Below, piece after piece: positions 47,040-55,852 of a DNA stretch of 64,000 bases. A program made the translations under genes and the position numbers. The notes under the pieces were generated by a model, which saw nothing but the letters and a program-made list of their open reading frames with translations, had not been told where the DNA came from and searched no databases. The DNA comes from Candidatus Poribacteria bacterium (lineage in GTDB: Bacteria > Poribacteria > WGA-4E > WGA-3G), in NCBI GenBank assembly GCA_022825825.1, contig JAJDWA010000042.1, positions 47,167 to 111,166 of the forward strand, read 5' to 3'. How positions within the stretch are numbered: position 1 is the first letter of the stretch; each line of letters begins with the position of its first letter.

Positions 47040-47471
47040 TTCTTTCTCCTTAGTGGAAACTTGTAACCTTGATTTCAGATAAGGCTACTATTCCAATTGT
47101 AGTAATTATGCTAACATTCTATTGACTACTAAAATATCGTTGCCAAAAGAGTATTCAATTTAGGTTCGTTTGTTTAGTCAAGTCTATTCAAAAAAGGTTC
47201 GTTTAATTTCTTACCAACAGAACAGACGCATTCTCCCACAAGCATAGGGAAATTCGCTTTTTTGAGAGGAAAAGCGTGCAATGAAAGGTGAATTTAGACT
47301 TGGACCTATAGTAAAGCCAACAAGGTCCTGGATATTAGCGAGGTTAGGAAACCTCGCCAGCAGGGATGGTGAGATAGGTTGTTTATCAAAATATCGTCAT
47401 ATCTTTAGATTAGACTATATTCAGAGGAGCAATTTTAAATCTATGATTGTCTTGTTCACAGTCGCAATTAT
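47040..47471. other. Intergenic region with hairpin and palindromic repeat
   Basis: 432 bases. A hairpin CGCTTTT-8 bases-AAAAGCG lies at 47255-47276, two copies of AGGTTCGTTT occur near 47160 and 47200, and a palindrome is at 47338-47357. An open frame runs through the repeat (47281-47526) but is rejected as a gene. The promoter of the Spy-like gene should be near 47060-47150; only a weak candidate was seen. Confidence 0.55.
47338..47357. repeat. Palindrome GCGAGGTT-AGGA-AACCTCGC
   Basis: Perfect 8-base arms and the same AGGA loop as the palindromes at 7330 and 21954. The text before it (CCTATAGTAAAG) resembles, in reverse, the TTACTATAAA end of the repeat tail at 7399 and 46455. Confidence 0.75.
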
Positions 47472-48707
47472 TTACGGATTACTTCCATTAAAAAATCCGG
47501 GAAGTTTAATGTTAAACAATGCTTGAAAAAAAGCTGATAGTATAGACAAAATTACATAAGCAAGTGGAATATAAAACCAAGGTTTTTTTCCAAGATTAAC
47601 GCATTTTTGAACGTATTTTTTGCCAAACCGCCTTGTTCGAGAAATAGTTTTAGAAAAAATATCTTTAGTTTTTTGTTGTAACTTATACAAAAATTCTTTC
47701 GATCGAAATTCAAAACTTTTAAATCCATTACCTGAATGTTTTTTTCTTCGTAATATGAAAGATGGAAATTTATTTTGATTATTCGATAATTCCTTAAATT
47801 GTGAGACCAATTCATCAATCTCTTCAATTTTTACTGAAATTCTTTCCCGGACTAATTTGAGAGTGTCTTCAGCTATTGTTGTATTTCTAAAATCCTGTAA
47901 TAGAACTGAATTGAAATACCGAAAACAAGGAGTTTCCCAAGTTCCCCATTCTAAGTATACTAAGGCATCGCCTCTAACATATTCATTCAGGGCTTCCATT
48001 AGATCAAATATATCCGAGCTTAAAATTATTAAATGAATTAAATCTTGATCTGAATAATTCTTAAAAAGAATATCTTTTCTATTTACACTTTGTATTTTAA
48101 ATAAACCGTTTATATATTTTAAAATAGATTCTTTATCACTTTCGATACTTTTTTCATCTATATTATGTGATAGAAATATATCATCAACTTCAAAAATTGC
48201 TTCCTTAGATTCTTTTGAATTTGATTGAGTTTTAATAGTACTAAAATAGCCTGCTTTTTCTCGTTCAAATAATACTGAGAAAGTATGAATTAGAATAAAT
48301 TTAAGATCGGATACGATATAACTACTCTTGTTATTCTTAAGATATTTTTGAAAAACAACCTCTATTTCCTTAGGAAGAAGAGATTGCTTTTTATAGATTA
48401 TAATAGATTTCTGTCTATTTTCTATAGAAGTTATGTCATTAGGATTAGGAATTCCAATTTTATAAAAAGATTTCGTTACATAATCTATTAATATACAATA
48501 TTTATGTCCGTAACGAGGTCTTGTGTCACGCACAGAAAAATCATCACAATCAAATTGATCATCAAGAATTAATATCCATTTTTCTGAAAAGTTTTCAATT
48601 GTTTCATTAAATAAATTTTGTAATTTACTTAATGTTAATGATTCTTTATCTCCATTTAAGAAACCTCTAAAGATTGTTTCATTGACTTTATAAGCCTTAT
48701 AAGACAT
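47472..48707 (-). CDS. AT-rich protein of unknown function, C-terminal membrane segment
   Basis: 411 residues, rich in Lys, Ile and Asn and clearly more AT-rich than the genes around it. I do not recognise a family. The first 150 residues look like an alpha/beta domain (WILILDDQFDCDDFSVRD, YCILIDYVTKSF), the middle is helical, a basic stretch (FSKTISRTRRFGKKYVQK) precedes a membrane segment near the end (WFYIPLAYVILSILSAFFQALF). GGGGAG before the ATG. It starts 24 bases after the stop of the frameshifted methylase, so both were probably acquired as one unit. A companion role in DNA defence is a guess from position. Confidence 0.7.
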   Translation of the reverse strand: MSYKAYKVNETIFRGFLNGDKESLTLSKLQNLFNETIENFSEKWILILDDQFDCDDFSVRDTRPRYGHKYCILIDYVTKSFYKIGIPNPNDITSIENRQKSIIIYKKQSLLPKEIEVVFQKYLKNNKSSYIVSDLKFILIHTFSVLFEREKAGYFSTIKTQSNSKESKEAIFEVDDIFLSHNIDEKSIESDKESILKYINGLFKIQSVNRKDILFKNYSDQDLIHLIILSSDIFDLMEALNEYVRGDALVYLEWGTWETPCFRYFNSVLLQDFRNTTIAEDTLKLVRERISVKIEEIDELVSQFKELSNNQNKFPSFILRRKKHSGNGFKSFEFRSKEFLYKLQQKTKDIFSKTISRTRRFGKKYVQKCVNLGKKPWFYIPLAYVILSILSAFFQALFNIKLPGFFNGSNP

Positions 48708-48731
48708 TATACTCCCCTTTTTCTCTGGTAC

Positions 48732-51700
48732 TCACCCTTTTACTAATCCTTGCTTCTTCAGTTTCTCCCATTCCTTTTCAAGATTACACTTAGATTTTTT
48801 CCCACCGTGGATACTCGGTTCGGCACACAACAATTCGCGGAGGCGATGGACAGCGTTGTGGGCATCTTCACTTGTGATGCCCAACACTTCATTAAGCAAA
48901 AGGCGATCAAGTTCGTGACGTACCGGATCATGATCTGACTCATTGAAAGGTAACATGCGCTGATGTTTCAAGTCGTGGAAAATACGTTCTGCGTTTGTCA
49001 ATGCTTTGTCTGACAAGCAGCGTACATCCAGTGTAGACATTTGGAGTAAGGAAGTTCTTGAATTTGCACCTCTGCCTGGTTGTTGTTTGCTGCTATGTGT
49101 CCACTGCAGCATAAGTCCTAAAGTAGAATTTCCCCAGAGTGTCCAAACATAATCAAATATTGGTTTTTCAAAAACAATGTTGGGCAGTGAACTTAGCCCA
49201 AGAACAGATTTTTCAGTAAATAGAACACTGAGGGAATTAGCATTGAACCTATGCATCAAGTTAAAATGAACACGTCCACTACGTGTGAGTATCATCTGTG
49301 CTTTTTCGTGGCGATTGGGGCGGGGAATAAGATGGCAATCGGGTTTAACTACCATTGCTCGTTGTGCTGGCGCGTTAAGATGCCATAAGCCTGGATAGAG
49401 ATCGGTCTCTGTCCAGTCGTTTTCTATATCAAATGCGCCACGCTCGCTCTTTTCAAAAATATCACGGTGACTGGCACTAATTTTTGCAACATCATTAACT
49501 AAGCAGATAGGAATTTCAAAAGAAGTTGCTTGTGTTGGCAGCCACATTTCACCGTTTGCTAAACGGTGCGCGGATTGGATTAACGCCATCTCCTTTATCC
49601 GAACCGCATCCCACGCGCTGTCTATCTGTAGCGGGCAATTGAGTGCATGTCCAAATATCTCATCACCAACTTTGAGAGATTCACCTCCGCTCGGTGCATC
49701 TTCCAATCTTCGTAGGTTATCGAACTTGTATGTAATATTGGCTATCTCAAACGCTTCTAATACACTCCGCGGTCGATGATGCAGAGATATAAACGTGCCG
49801 CGTCCTGTGTTGTCATTTTTCTTTCCTTTGGATGCCACTATCATGCACTCTGCCATATTCGTATCTGCAGAGAACGCGCAATCTGCAGCTTTAGCATCCG
49901 CGATGGTAAGGACAACCACGTCGTGGTATTCAGTCGCCCACATATTCCTCACTTTCTGCCAGTCTGATACAGCGAGACAGGTAATAGGTAAAATGAATCC
50001 CATTCTACTTTTGCCATTTTCTTTTAGCATCTTGTCTGCAAGGTCAACGAAGTCGGAAGCGAGTCCTGCATTGCCGTTGCCGACTCGCCACTTTTTTCGC
50101 TTGCGTGCTTTCCGCATGTTCTGTTCTTCTTCTTTGCCTCTGTACCTTCCTTTGAATACGGCTTTAGGTGTACCACTGCTTGCGTCAGAGTCCGGTCTGG
50201 TAAACGGTGGATTTAGGACAACAATATCAAATTCTTTATGATGAAATTCCTGTTGTGTAATCACTGTCGAGTCGTCCTCTCCACCTACTTGTTGAACTGC
50301 TGTGCCCATCATTGGGAGCGGAAGTGTGCCAGGGATATCAAACAGGTCGAGTGCACCGAGGGCATAACTTCCATCCTCTTGTTTGCCGTAGGGCATCGTA
50401 TGGATTCGGGTATTACCGATTTTCAGGTCAGGATAGGTACTTGTCAAAAGAGAGGCGGTAAGGTGGCTGGCATTTGGCATAATATCGCATCCAACGAGGT
50501 TATTCTCTACCATCTGTGTGTGAATAAGGCTGCCTTTACCGCCAGCTTGTTCGTGAAGTTCAAGGATACGTTGGTATGCCCGTTGAGAAGTGAACCTGTT
50601 CCGCAAGCAAAATCAGCGACTTTCAATCCGCTTACATTCTCTTGTGTTTTCGGCAGTACCAGAGCAGACAGCAAGGAAACGGATTCAAGGCGCGTATAGT
50701 TTGCTGCGACATATTTTCTATCAACAATTAGTCGTTGAAAAACAGTTCCGGCGAGTTCGTGTACCTGCGTGAGTCGTTGGTCAACTAATTCCTTTGCTGC
50801 ACGGCAGAGCGTCCCTAACACTCTATCAACCAGTTCATCATCGGTTGCGATTGCCTCTATGAGCCGTTTTGCAACATAGAAAATTGGGCGGTAATTTACC
50901 TTGAGTATAATGTTCCACCCTGCAAGGACTTGATCGTAGCGGAGTCGTCTCGCGTTGTCGGATAGCATCCGTTTGAGAGATAAGACAGCTTCCATTTCGG
51001 ATTTACCGGCAAGGGCACTCTGAAACACAAAGGCGTTGGTGATAATAAGCATTGCCATCCGTGAGGTTTGTTCACCGGATTTTTGAAAGAGAATCCCCTC
51101 AATTTCCTCGCCGATACCGGGGCGTTCTGTAATTGCTGCATCAAGCTGCTTCGCGGCAATTTCTATCCGTGTCTCTAACAAATCAGCAGCAGCGTTGATT
51201 TTAGAGATTGGCGTTGCCCCGACACGAATAGCAGTTGCGATATCGGCAACACTGCCTTTTAGCCATCCATTTTTGGGAAAACGTTCCGGTTCTGGTTCGT
51301 TGTTTGGTTCTGTTTCCTCTGCTTCATTGATGAAAAAGGTTGAATCGGGTGCCGCTTCGCTTTCTGGTTCCGGTTTATTGACAAGCATGTAGGCGATATC
51401 TTGTGCCTGTCGCATTTCAGGGTCAATGTTTCCTTGCGGCATCGTTTTGAATCGGGCAGGCATGCGGACACGGAGAACATTCTCAATGGTATCATAAGTG
51501 AGACCTGAGAAAACGCTGGGATCAAGCAGCATTCCAAAATGTGCCTCTGCCTGTGCCATGCCGGAAAGATTTGGTGTCGGACCATCAATTTTCACTTCAA
51601 TGACGATAGGGTTTCGTCCTGTTTCGGTGACAATGACATCAGGTTTTTGTGTAGCGTTAAGGAACGGTTTCGTAATTTGTTCATCAACACGCCATGCATC

Positions 51701-51760
51701 TCTCATCGGGCGTAGCACGTTTACAAAGGCACTGGTGATGGTGTTTTCGCTGTTTGCCAT
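48732..51760 (-). pseudogene. Frameshifted nuclease-N6-adenine methyltransferase
   Basis: Two overlapping reading frames make one gene. The 5' part (51760 to about 50579) has an N-terminal nuclease-like pattern (D41 in PDVIV, E55 and K57 in VIEVK) and ends right after methylase motif I ADFACGTGSLLNG. The 3' part picks up with AYQRILELHEQAGG and carries motif IV NPPF and the target-recognition region, ending at 48732. Restoring one G in the GGG at 50579-50581 (to GGGG) joins them as NGAYQRI into a 1009-residue protein. So a one-base loss in a G run broke a type IIG-like enzyme, or the assembly has an error here. Start at the ATG at 51760, no clear Shine-Dalgarno. Confidence 0.85.
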
Positions 51761-51795
51761 GACTATTAGACCTACATTATTCGGGAGTCCAAACT

Positions 51796-52680
51796 TTACG
51801 CAAATAACCCAGCATTAGGTTGCCCGCGATAGAGAACAACACGATACCGCAACGTCAAAGTTTCATCAGATGCAAGATGGAACGGTTCATAATAGACAGG
51901 TGAGGGATGGATTAGGCAGTAGTTCTCTCGGTTGCGTACCCACCACGTTGTCGGATAACGGGGATTATCGGGATGGTCTATGATAGCGACACCGTAGGTT
52001 TCATTGTCAGCAGGATGTTTAGTGGTGAAGCTGCACCACCGACTCTGTTTACCGAAGATGTCCATCGGTTCGGTGCGTCCGTCAGCGTCTAATAGGTTGC
52101 CCGGCGTGATGATATTGTCAAATCGGATTGCCATGCCGCTGTAGTATCTGCCATCTGCACCGGGTTCGCCGCGCCGTAAGTCAAGCACAACCTCACGTTG
52201 ATTTGGACGAAGTGTTAATCCTACAGAAACCTGCATGGTGTCGGCAGAAGGCGCATGAACGGTTATTTTTCTGTGCTCAGTTAGATGTGTTGTCCCTTGC
52301 CAATCTATCCAGGCATTTTCTGATAATAAGCTGGCACTGTCGGCAGTGGTATTTAGCGAAACAATCTGCTGATGAACGATTTTACCAAAGCCAGTCGGAT
52401 CGGCACCTTTTGCGGGTTGTTCCCAAAAATTGACATCGTTGACCTTTTTCCATGCAACCCATAGTCCTTGATGATGCACGTGATCACCGGGTTCGTTCAT
52501 TGTAAGCGGCGGTGCACCGGGTAGATTCAACGGGTGACAAAAGGGACGGTTGCCATCTTCAGGAAAATGGTAACCTAAGACATGTTGGTCGTTCCAAGCA
52601 ATAGTTAGACTTTGTGGTGTTTTTGATAGTGAAAACATATTATATCCATTTGGTAGTTCTTTAGAATTTCGTAGACGCAT
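51796..52680 (-). CDS. PmoA family protein (DUF6807)
   Basis: 294 residues of the PmoA/DUF6807 family: PFCHPLNLPGAPPLTMNEPG, DHVHHQGLWVAW, ENAWIDWQGTTHLTEHRKI, YYSGMAIRFDN, and WWVRNRENYCLIHPSPVYYEP. Despite the name given to the family, members are mostly found near sugar-metabolism genes and their reaction is not known. An ATG 14 codons further in (52638) is also possible; neither start has a clear ribosome binding site. It is upstream of the methylase on the same strand with 35 bases between. Confidence 0.8.
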   Translation of the reverse strand: MRLRNSKELPNGYNMFSLSKTPQSLTIAWNDQHVLGYHFPEDGNRPFCHPLNLPGAPPLTMNEPGDHVHHQGLWVAWKKVNDVNFWEQPAKGADPTGFGKIVHQQIVSLNTTADSASLLSENAWIDWQGTTHLTEHRKITVHAPSADTMQVSVGLTLRPNQREVVLDLRRGEPGADGRYYSGMAIRFDNIITPGNLLDADGRTEPMDIFGKQSRWCSFTTKHPADNETYGVAIIDHPDNPRYPTTWWVRNRENYCLIHPSPVYYEPFHLASDETLTLRYRVVLYRGQPNAGLFA

Positions 52681-52769
52681 TTAGATTAACACAGTAGGTT
52701 CTATGCAGCGCAGTATCATGAAGTTTTGCTGAGATAGAGCTGTCATTTCTTACGCTTCCCCTTTTTCAA

Positions 52770-53567
52770 CTATATGTCTTGCTCTACATGATAACCGTGT
52801 TCTGTGAGCGCAGTAGACACAGATGTCCAAACGGCGCGTGCTTGTTCAACAGCCTTGGATGCGTCTGCTTCGGTGGCTTCTCGCCTGTTGGCTGGATAGC
52901 GAGCTTCAACCGCCCATCTGTTTAGGTCCTTCAAGTTTGGCGGAGCGGTTTTGAGTTGCCAACTATCAGGTAACAAATCCTGTAGAACATTCAAGTCATG
53001 CGTTCTCCGAAAATCGATCTGTAAGAAAATTAATGCTGCCTTTAACGCCTTTTCAGCAGCTTGTTGTGCAAACCAACACGCTTGGCGAGGTGGAACGTGT
53101 GGCTGTCTTAAAAGAGTTTCAGCAGTTGCCAAATCTTCTTCTGCATAGCGGAGCCAGCGGGCAGTGTCTGCGAGTCTATCAGCTGTTTGCATAGAGGACT
53201 TTATCTGCTTGTTGGGCATACCGCAGCACAGATCCGATCCGCGTGAGGCTGCGTTCAAGTTTTTCCAAAGGATTTTACCCTCTTGTTGGGCATACCGCAG
53301 CACAGATCCGATCCGCGTGAGGCTGCGTTCTAATTCTTCAGGCGTTGATACAAGGATGTCTTTCGCCACAGGCAAATCGTCCAGGACGCGCTGAATATCA
53401 ACAGCAGTTTTCCGCTTATCTGTGAGTTCCGAAAAAACGACCAATAGATCTATGTCGCTATCTGGATCCGCGTCCCCTCGTGCCTGTGAACCGAAGAGGA
53501 TAATCTGTAGCGGGTCAAACTCACGCACAATGCGGTCTGTCATAATTGAGATAAATTCGTTATTCAT
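52770..53567 (-). CDS. MNT nucleotidyltransferase-HEPN fusion (antitoxin-toxin type)
   Basis: 265 residues. The N-terminal minimal nucleotidyltransferase has GSQARGDADPDSDIDLL (G26, S27, D38, D40). The C-terminal HEPN domain starts at M126 (MQTADRLADTARWLRYAEED) and has the RRTHDL motif. In related loci these are two genes, an antitoxin-like MNT and a HEPN toxin. Here the joint (residues 81-125) lies in a 49-base direct repeat (53208-53256 and 53282-53330) whose 74-base shift moves the frame from MNT into HEPN. Without the duplication MNT would end at a TGA (53179-53181) overlapping the HEPN ATG (53192). GGGAGG before the start. Confidence 0.82.
   Translation of the reverse strand: MNNEFISIMTDRIVREFDPLQIILFGSQARGDADPDSDIDLLVVFSELTDKRKTAVDIQRVLDDLPVAKDILVSTPEELERSLTRIGSVLRYAQQEGKILWKNLNAASRGSDLCCGMPNKQIKSSMQTADRLADTARWLRYAEEDLATAETLLRQPHVPPRQACWFAQQAAEKALKAALIFLQIDFRRTHDLNVLQDLLPDSWQLKTAPPNLKDLNRWAVEARYPANRREATEADASKAVEQARAVWTSVSTALTEHGYHVEQDI
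53208..53330. repeat. 49-base tandem duplication inside the MNT-HEPN gene
   Basis: 53208-53256 and 53282-53330 are identical over 49 bases at a 74-base offset (not a multiple of three). The bases between the copies resemble, but do not equal, the bases after the downstream copy. Confidence 0.92.
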
Positions 53568-53673
53568 CCGATCTTACCTCCCAATTCCCTAACTTGGTGC
53601 TTCCGCACGATTAAGCAATTCGGTGAGGTTATAGGATTGTAACATCCATCATGTGCAAGCGAGAACGTCGTCT

Positions 53674-54498
53674 CTAATTGAGATATGGATTCACAACCTC
53701 GCGTTCAATAGCTAAACCTTCCCATTCGTCATCACCCGGCCCATCATAAATGAGGGTATGCGGTCCAGCAAAGCCAGCTTTCTGGGTGAGTTCAAGGCAT
53801 TGGATGTAATCTTCTTTGTCTATTTCGCGTGGAGCATCAAAATGTGCTTTCGTATGACACGATTCTGCCTTCGCTGCGATTGCAGCAAGGTCAACGTATT
53901 TTGTTTCACCACGCCAGTTGCCGAAGTCAAGACATAAGCCGACTTCACCATCTAATCCGTCTAAAATCGTATTAACATTTTCAGGTGTGGAGAAGATTGA
54001 GAACCAGTTTTCGGTCATCAAACGGATGCCCGCAGTCCCAGCGCGTTCGGTGAGTCGAGACAACGCACGTTGGCTTTGTGCCAAGGTTTCTGTGGAGGGT
54101 GCTGCTTTGCCGCCGATGACACGGGCACACTGTGCGCCCAGTTCACCAGCGATGTCAATCCATTTTTCTATCCATGCAATATCACGTTCTGCTTCAGAGG
54201 GGTGCGTGATGTCACCATCGTCAATCAACAGAGAGAAAAGTTCAACATCTGCAGCGTGGAGTGCAGCGCGGAGTTCATATAGGTAACTTTTCTCGACCGA
54301 TGGAAGGTGGAAATGGCAAACCTCCACCGTGTTAATGCCGAATTCGGCTATGCGTTCGGGGAACTCCAAGAGTGAAATAGGACCTTTGTTATGGGTTTCA
54401 GTAGGGATTTGCATGTCGTTAGCAGGTCCGGTAAATCCGGGTTTTCCGAGTTGACGATGCAAACTCCACGTTGAGACAGAAAGGCGAGGTATTGACAT
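53674..54498 (-). CDS. Sugar phosphate isomerase/epimerase (TIM barrel)
   Basis: 274 residues, xylose-isomerase-like: RLSVSTWSLHRQLG, FGINTVEVCHFHLPS, LGAQCARVIGGKAAP, IRLMTENWFSIFSTPENV, VGLCLDFGNWRG, ESCHTKAHFDAPRE, HTLIYDGPGDDEW. Glu in TENW, Asp in LDFGNW and His in CHTKA are in the metal positions. Substrate unknown. AGAAG precedes the ATG. Stands between the MNT-HEPN gene and the small-membrane-protein operon. Confidence 0.85.
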   Translation of the reverse strand: MSIPRLSVSTWSLHRQLGKPGFTGPANDMQIPTETHNKGPISLLEFPERIAEFGINTVEVCHFHLPSVEKSYLYELRAALHAADVELFSLLIDDGDITHPSEAERDIAWIEKWIDIAGELGAQCARVIGGKAAPSTETLAQSQRALSRLTERAGTAGIRLMTENWFSIFSTPENVNTILDGLDGEVGLCLDFGNWRGETKYVDLAAIAAKAESCHTKAHFDAPREIDKEDYIQCLELTQKAGFAGPHTLIYDGPGDDEWEGLAIEREVVNPYLN

Positions 54499-54557
54499 GA
54501 ATTACTTCTCCAAAGTTGGCAATTATAAAATCGCTGCTATAGTTTCTGAAAACATTC

Positions 54558-54647
54558 TTACTTTTTTGTGGCTCTTCGTACGATTCGTCCTAAGGTAATG
54601 AAAAACGCTATAATCACACCAGCGATGACCCATTCCATCCAATACAT
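54558..54647 (-). CDS. Very small membrane protein (29 aa)
   Basis: ATG at 54647, TAA at 54558-54560: MYWMEWVIAGVIIAFFITLG and a basic tail RIVRRATKK. One membrane helix with positive C-terminus (inside by charge). GGAGGAATTGTG directly precedes the ATG, the same leader word as in the 33-residue gene upstream. No family recognised; the strong ribosome binding site and similar neighbour support it as real. Confidence 0.6.
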   Translation of the reverse strand: MYWMEWVIAGVIIAFFITLGRIVRRATKK

Positions 54648-54735
54648 CACAATTCCTCCAATGCATCAACCTTTCAAATCAAGGCGCGAAGAAACTACGG
54701 ATAGTAGTATGTTAGTCCGTTATGTTGTTAAGCAC

Positions 54736-54837
54736 TCAATTCTTTTTAGCGTGCCTTATAGCGGTGCCTACAACTATACCGAGGCAAACAAAAAACACTA
54801 TACAAACGCCGAGGACAGCCAATTCTCTCCATTCCAT
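54736..54837 (-). CDS. Very small membrane protein (33 aa)
   Basis: ATG at 54837, TGA at 54736-54738: MEWRELAVLGVCIVFFVCLG then IVVGTAIRHAKKN. One membrane helix, basic end. The start overlaps the stop of the 75-residue gene as TAATG, with GGAGGAATTG as ribosome binding site, a layout for termination-reinitiation. It resembles the 29-residue gene in size, EW start, IVFF/IAFF core and KK end, so the two may be diverged copies. Confidence 0.62.
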   Translation of the reverse strand: MEWRELAVLGVCIVFFVCLGIVVGTAIRHAKKN

Positions 54838-55064
54838 TACAATTCCTCCAAGTTATTAATCTTTCTATAGGTAATATTATTAATCCAAACAATTACAAGG
54901 GCAATCAGTATTGCTACAATCAGTCCTAATAGAAAAAGAAACGGATTCGCTTTTCCGTAATTTTCAACCATCCATGCAATTAATGAAATATCTGTGGCAA
55001 TTAGAATTGCGAATATAACCTTTAGCCAACCGATTTCTTCCTTGAGTTTATCAATACGTGCCAT
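54837..55064 (-). CDS. Small two-helix membrane protein (75 aa)
   Basis: 75 residues: a charged start (MARIDKLKEEIGWLK), two membrane helices (VIFAILIATDISLIAWMV and PFLFLLGLIVAILIALVIVW) and a short polar tail. No function known to me. It begins 14 bases after the hydrolase stop and overlaps the next tiny gene by one base, so hydrolase and three membrane peptides form one operon. Confidence 0.72.
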   Translation of the reverse strand: MARIDKLKEEIGWLKVIFAILIATDISLIAWMVENYGKANPFLFLLGLIVAILIALVIVWINNITYRKINNLEEL

Positions 55065-55078
55065 GCTGAACTCGTACC

Positions 55079-55795
55079 TTATAGTTTTTGTTCAATCCAT
55101 GCGACAACTTTTTCGACCATAACAGCAGTGGAATCACCAGAGAAAACATGATCAGCACCGGGTAGGTCCAGGAGTTCCGTTGGTTCATTTGCATAATTCA
55201 AGATATCAATGCTATCTTGAATTGGCACAATATCGTCTTCAGAACCGTGAACCAAGAGCCATGGACCTCCAAATTTACTTGCCTGTTTTGCGACACTATC
55301 GATCACTATCATGTCATCCATATAGGCTTGTGAGAGGGGACAATCGGGTTCATCCCACATAAAGCCCTCATCAGGTGTTACATCCCCAAATTCACGGTCA
55401 GCAAACGCTTTTGTATGCACCATCCCCGCAAGCGAGACTAGTACTTCAATGCGTTCGTCGATGGCGGCACGTAGCACACCGACAGCACCACCCATACTAT
55501 GCCCAACATAACAAACCTTGTAATCATTGAGATTATCAAGGACACTACCGAGGTCTGCTACCTCTTTTGTGATAGTGGAGTCTAAAAATGCACCTTCTGA
55601 TTCACCGTTGCCAGAAAAAGAAAAACGCAAGGCAGAGATACCCGCATCAGCGAGTCCCTCCGCTAAGGCAACGAGAGCAGGTCTATCTTTATTGCCAGTG
55701 ACTCCGTGCCCAATCACTACGATTCTGTTGTCTTTGCCCTTGTGATATGTCCAATCAAGTTGTTCACCGTGTTCGTTTCTAATTTCGCCAAACAT
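55079..55795 (-). CDS. Alpha/beta hydrolase
   Basis: 238 residues with the full catalytic set: nucleophile GHSMGG (Ser about 101), HGSEDDIVP (Asp) and LPGADHVFSG (His), plus VIGHGVTGNKDRPA for the oxyanion region. Of the serine-aminopeptidase-like/esterase group. No signal peptide, so cytoplasmic. Substrate unknown. First gene of the operon with the three small membrane proteins. Confidence 0.88.
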   Translation of the reverse strand: MFGEIRNEHGEQLDWTYHKGKDNRIVVIGHGVTGNKDRPALVALAEGLADAGISALRFSFSGNGESEGAFLDSTITKEVADLGSVLDNLNDYKVCYVGHSMGGAVGVLRAAIDERIEVLVSLAGMVHTKAFADREFGDVTPDEGFMWDEPDCPLSQAYMDDMIVIDSVAKQASKFGGPWLLVHGSEDDIVPIQDSIDILNYANEPTELLDLPGADHVFSGDSTAVMVEKVVAWIEQKL

Positions 55796-55852
55796 AAGTT
55801 TTGTTTCCTAATATGATAATTAAAAAATGATGTGTAAGAAACAGGTTCAGAA

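Noticed and set aside
47281..47526. 81-residue plus-strand frame preceded by GAGAGGA
   Set aside because: Runs through a palindromic repeat and overlaps the end of an antisense gene; no family likeness.
54568..54870. 100-residue plus-strand frame
   Set aside because: Antisense to three small membrane genes that have good ribosome binding sites; the frame has no such site and no protein-like features.
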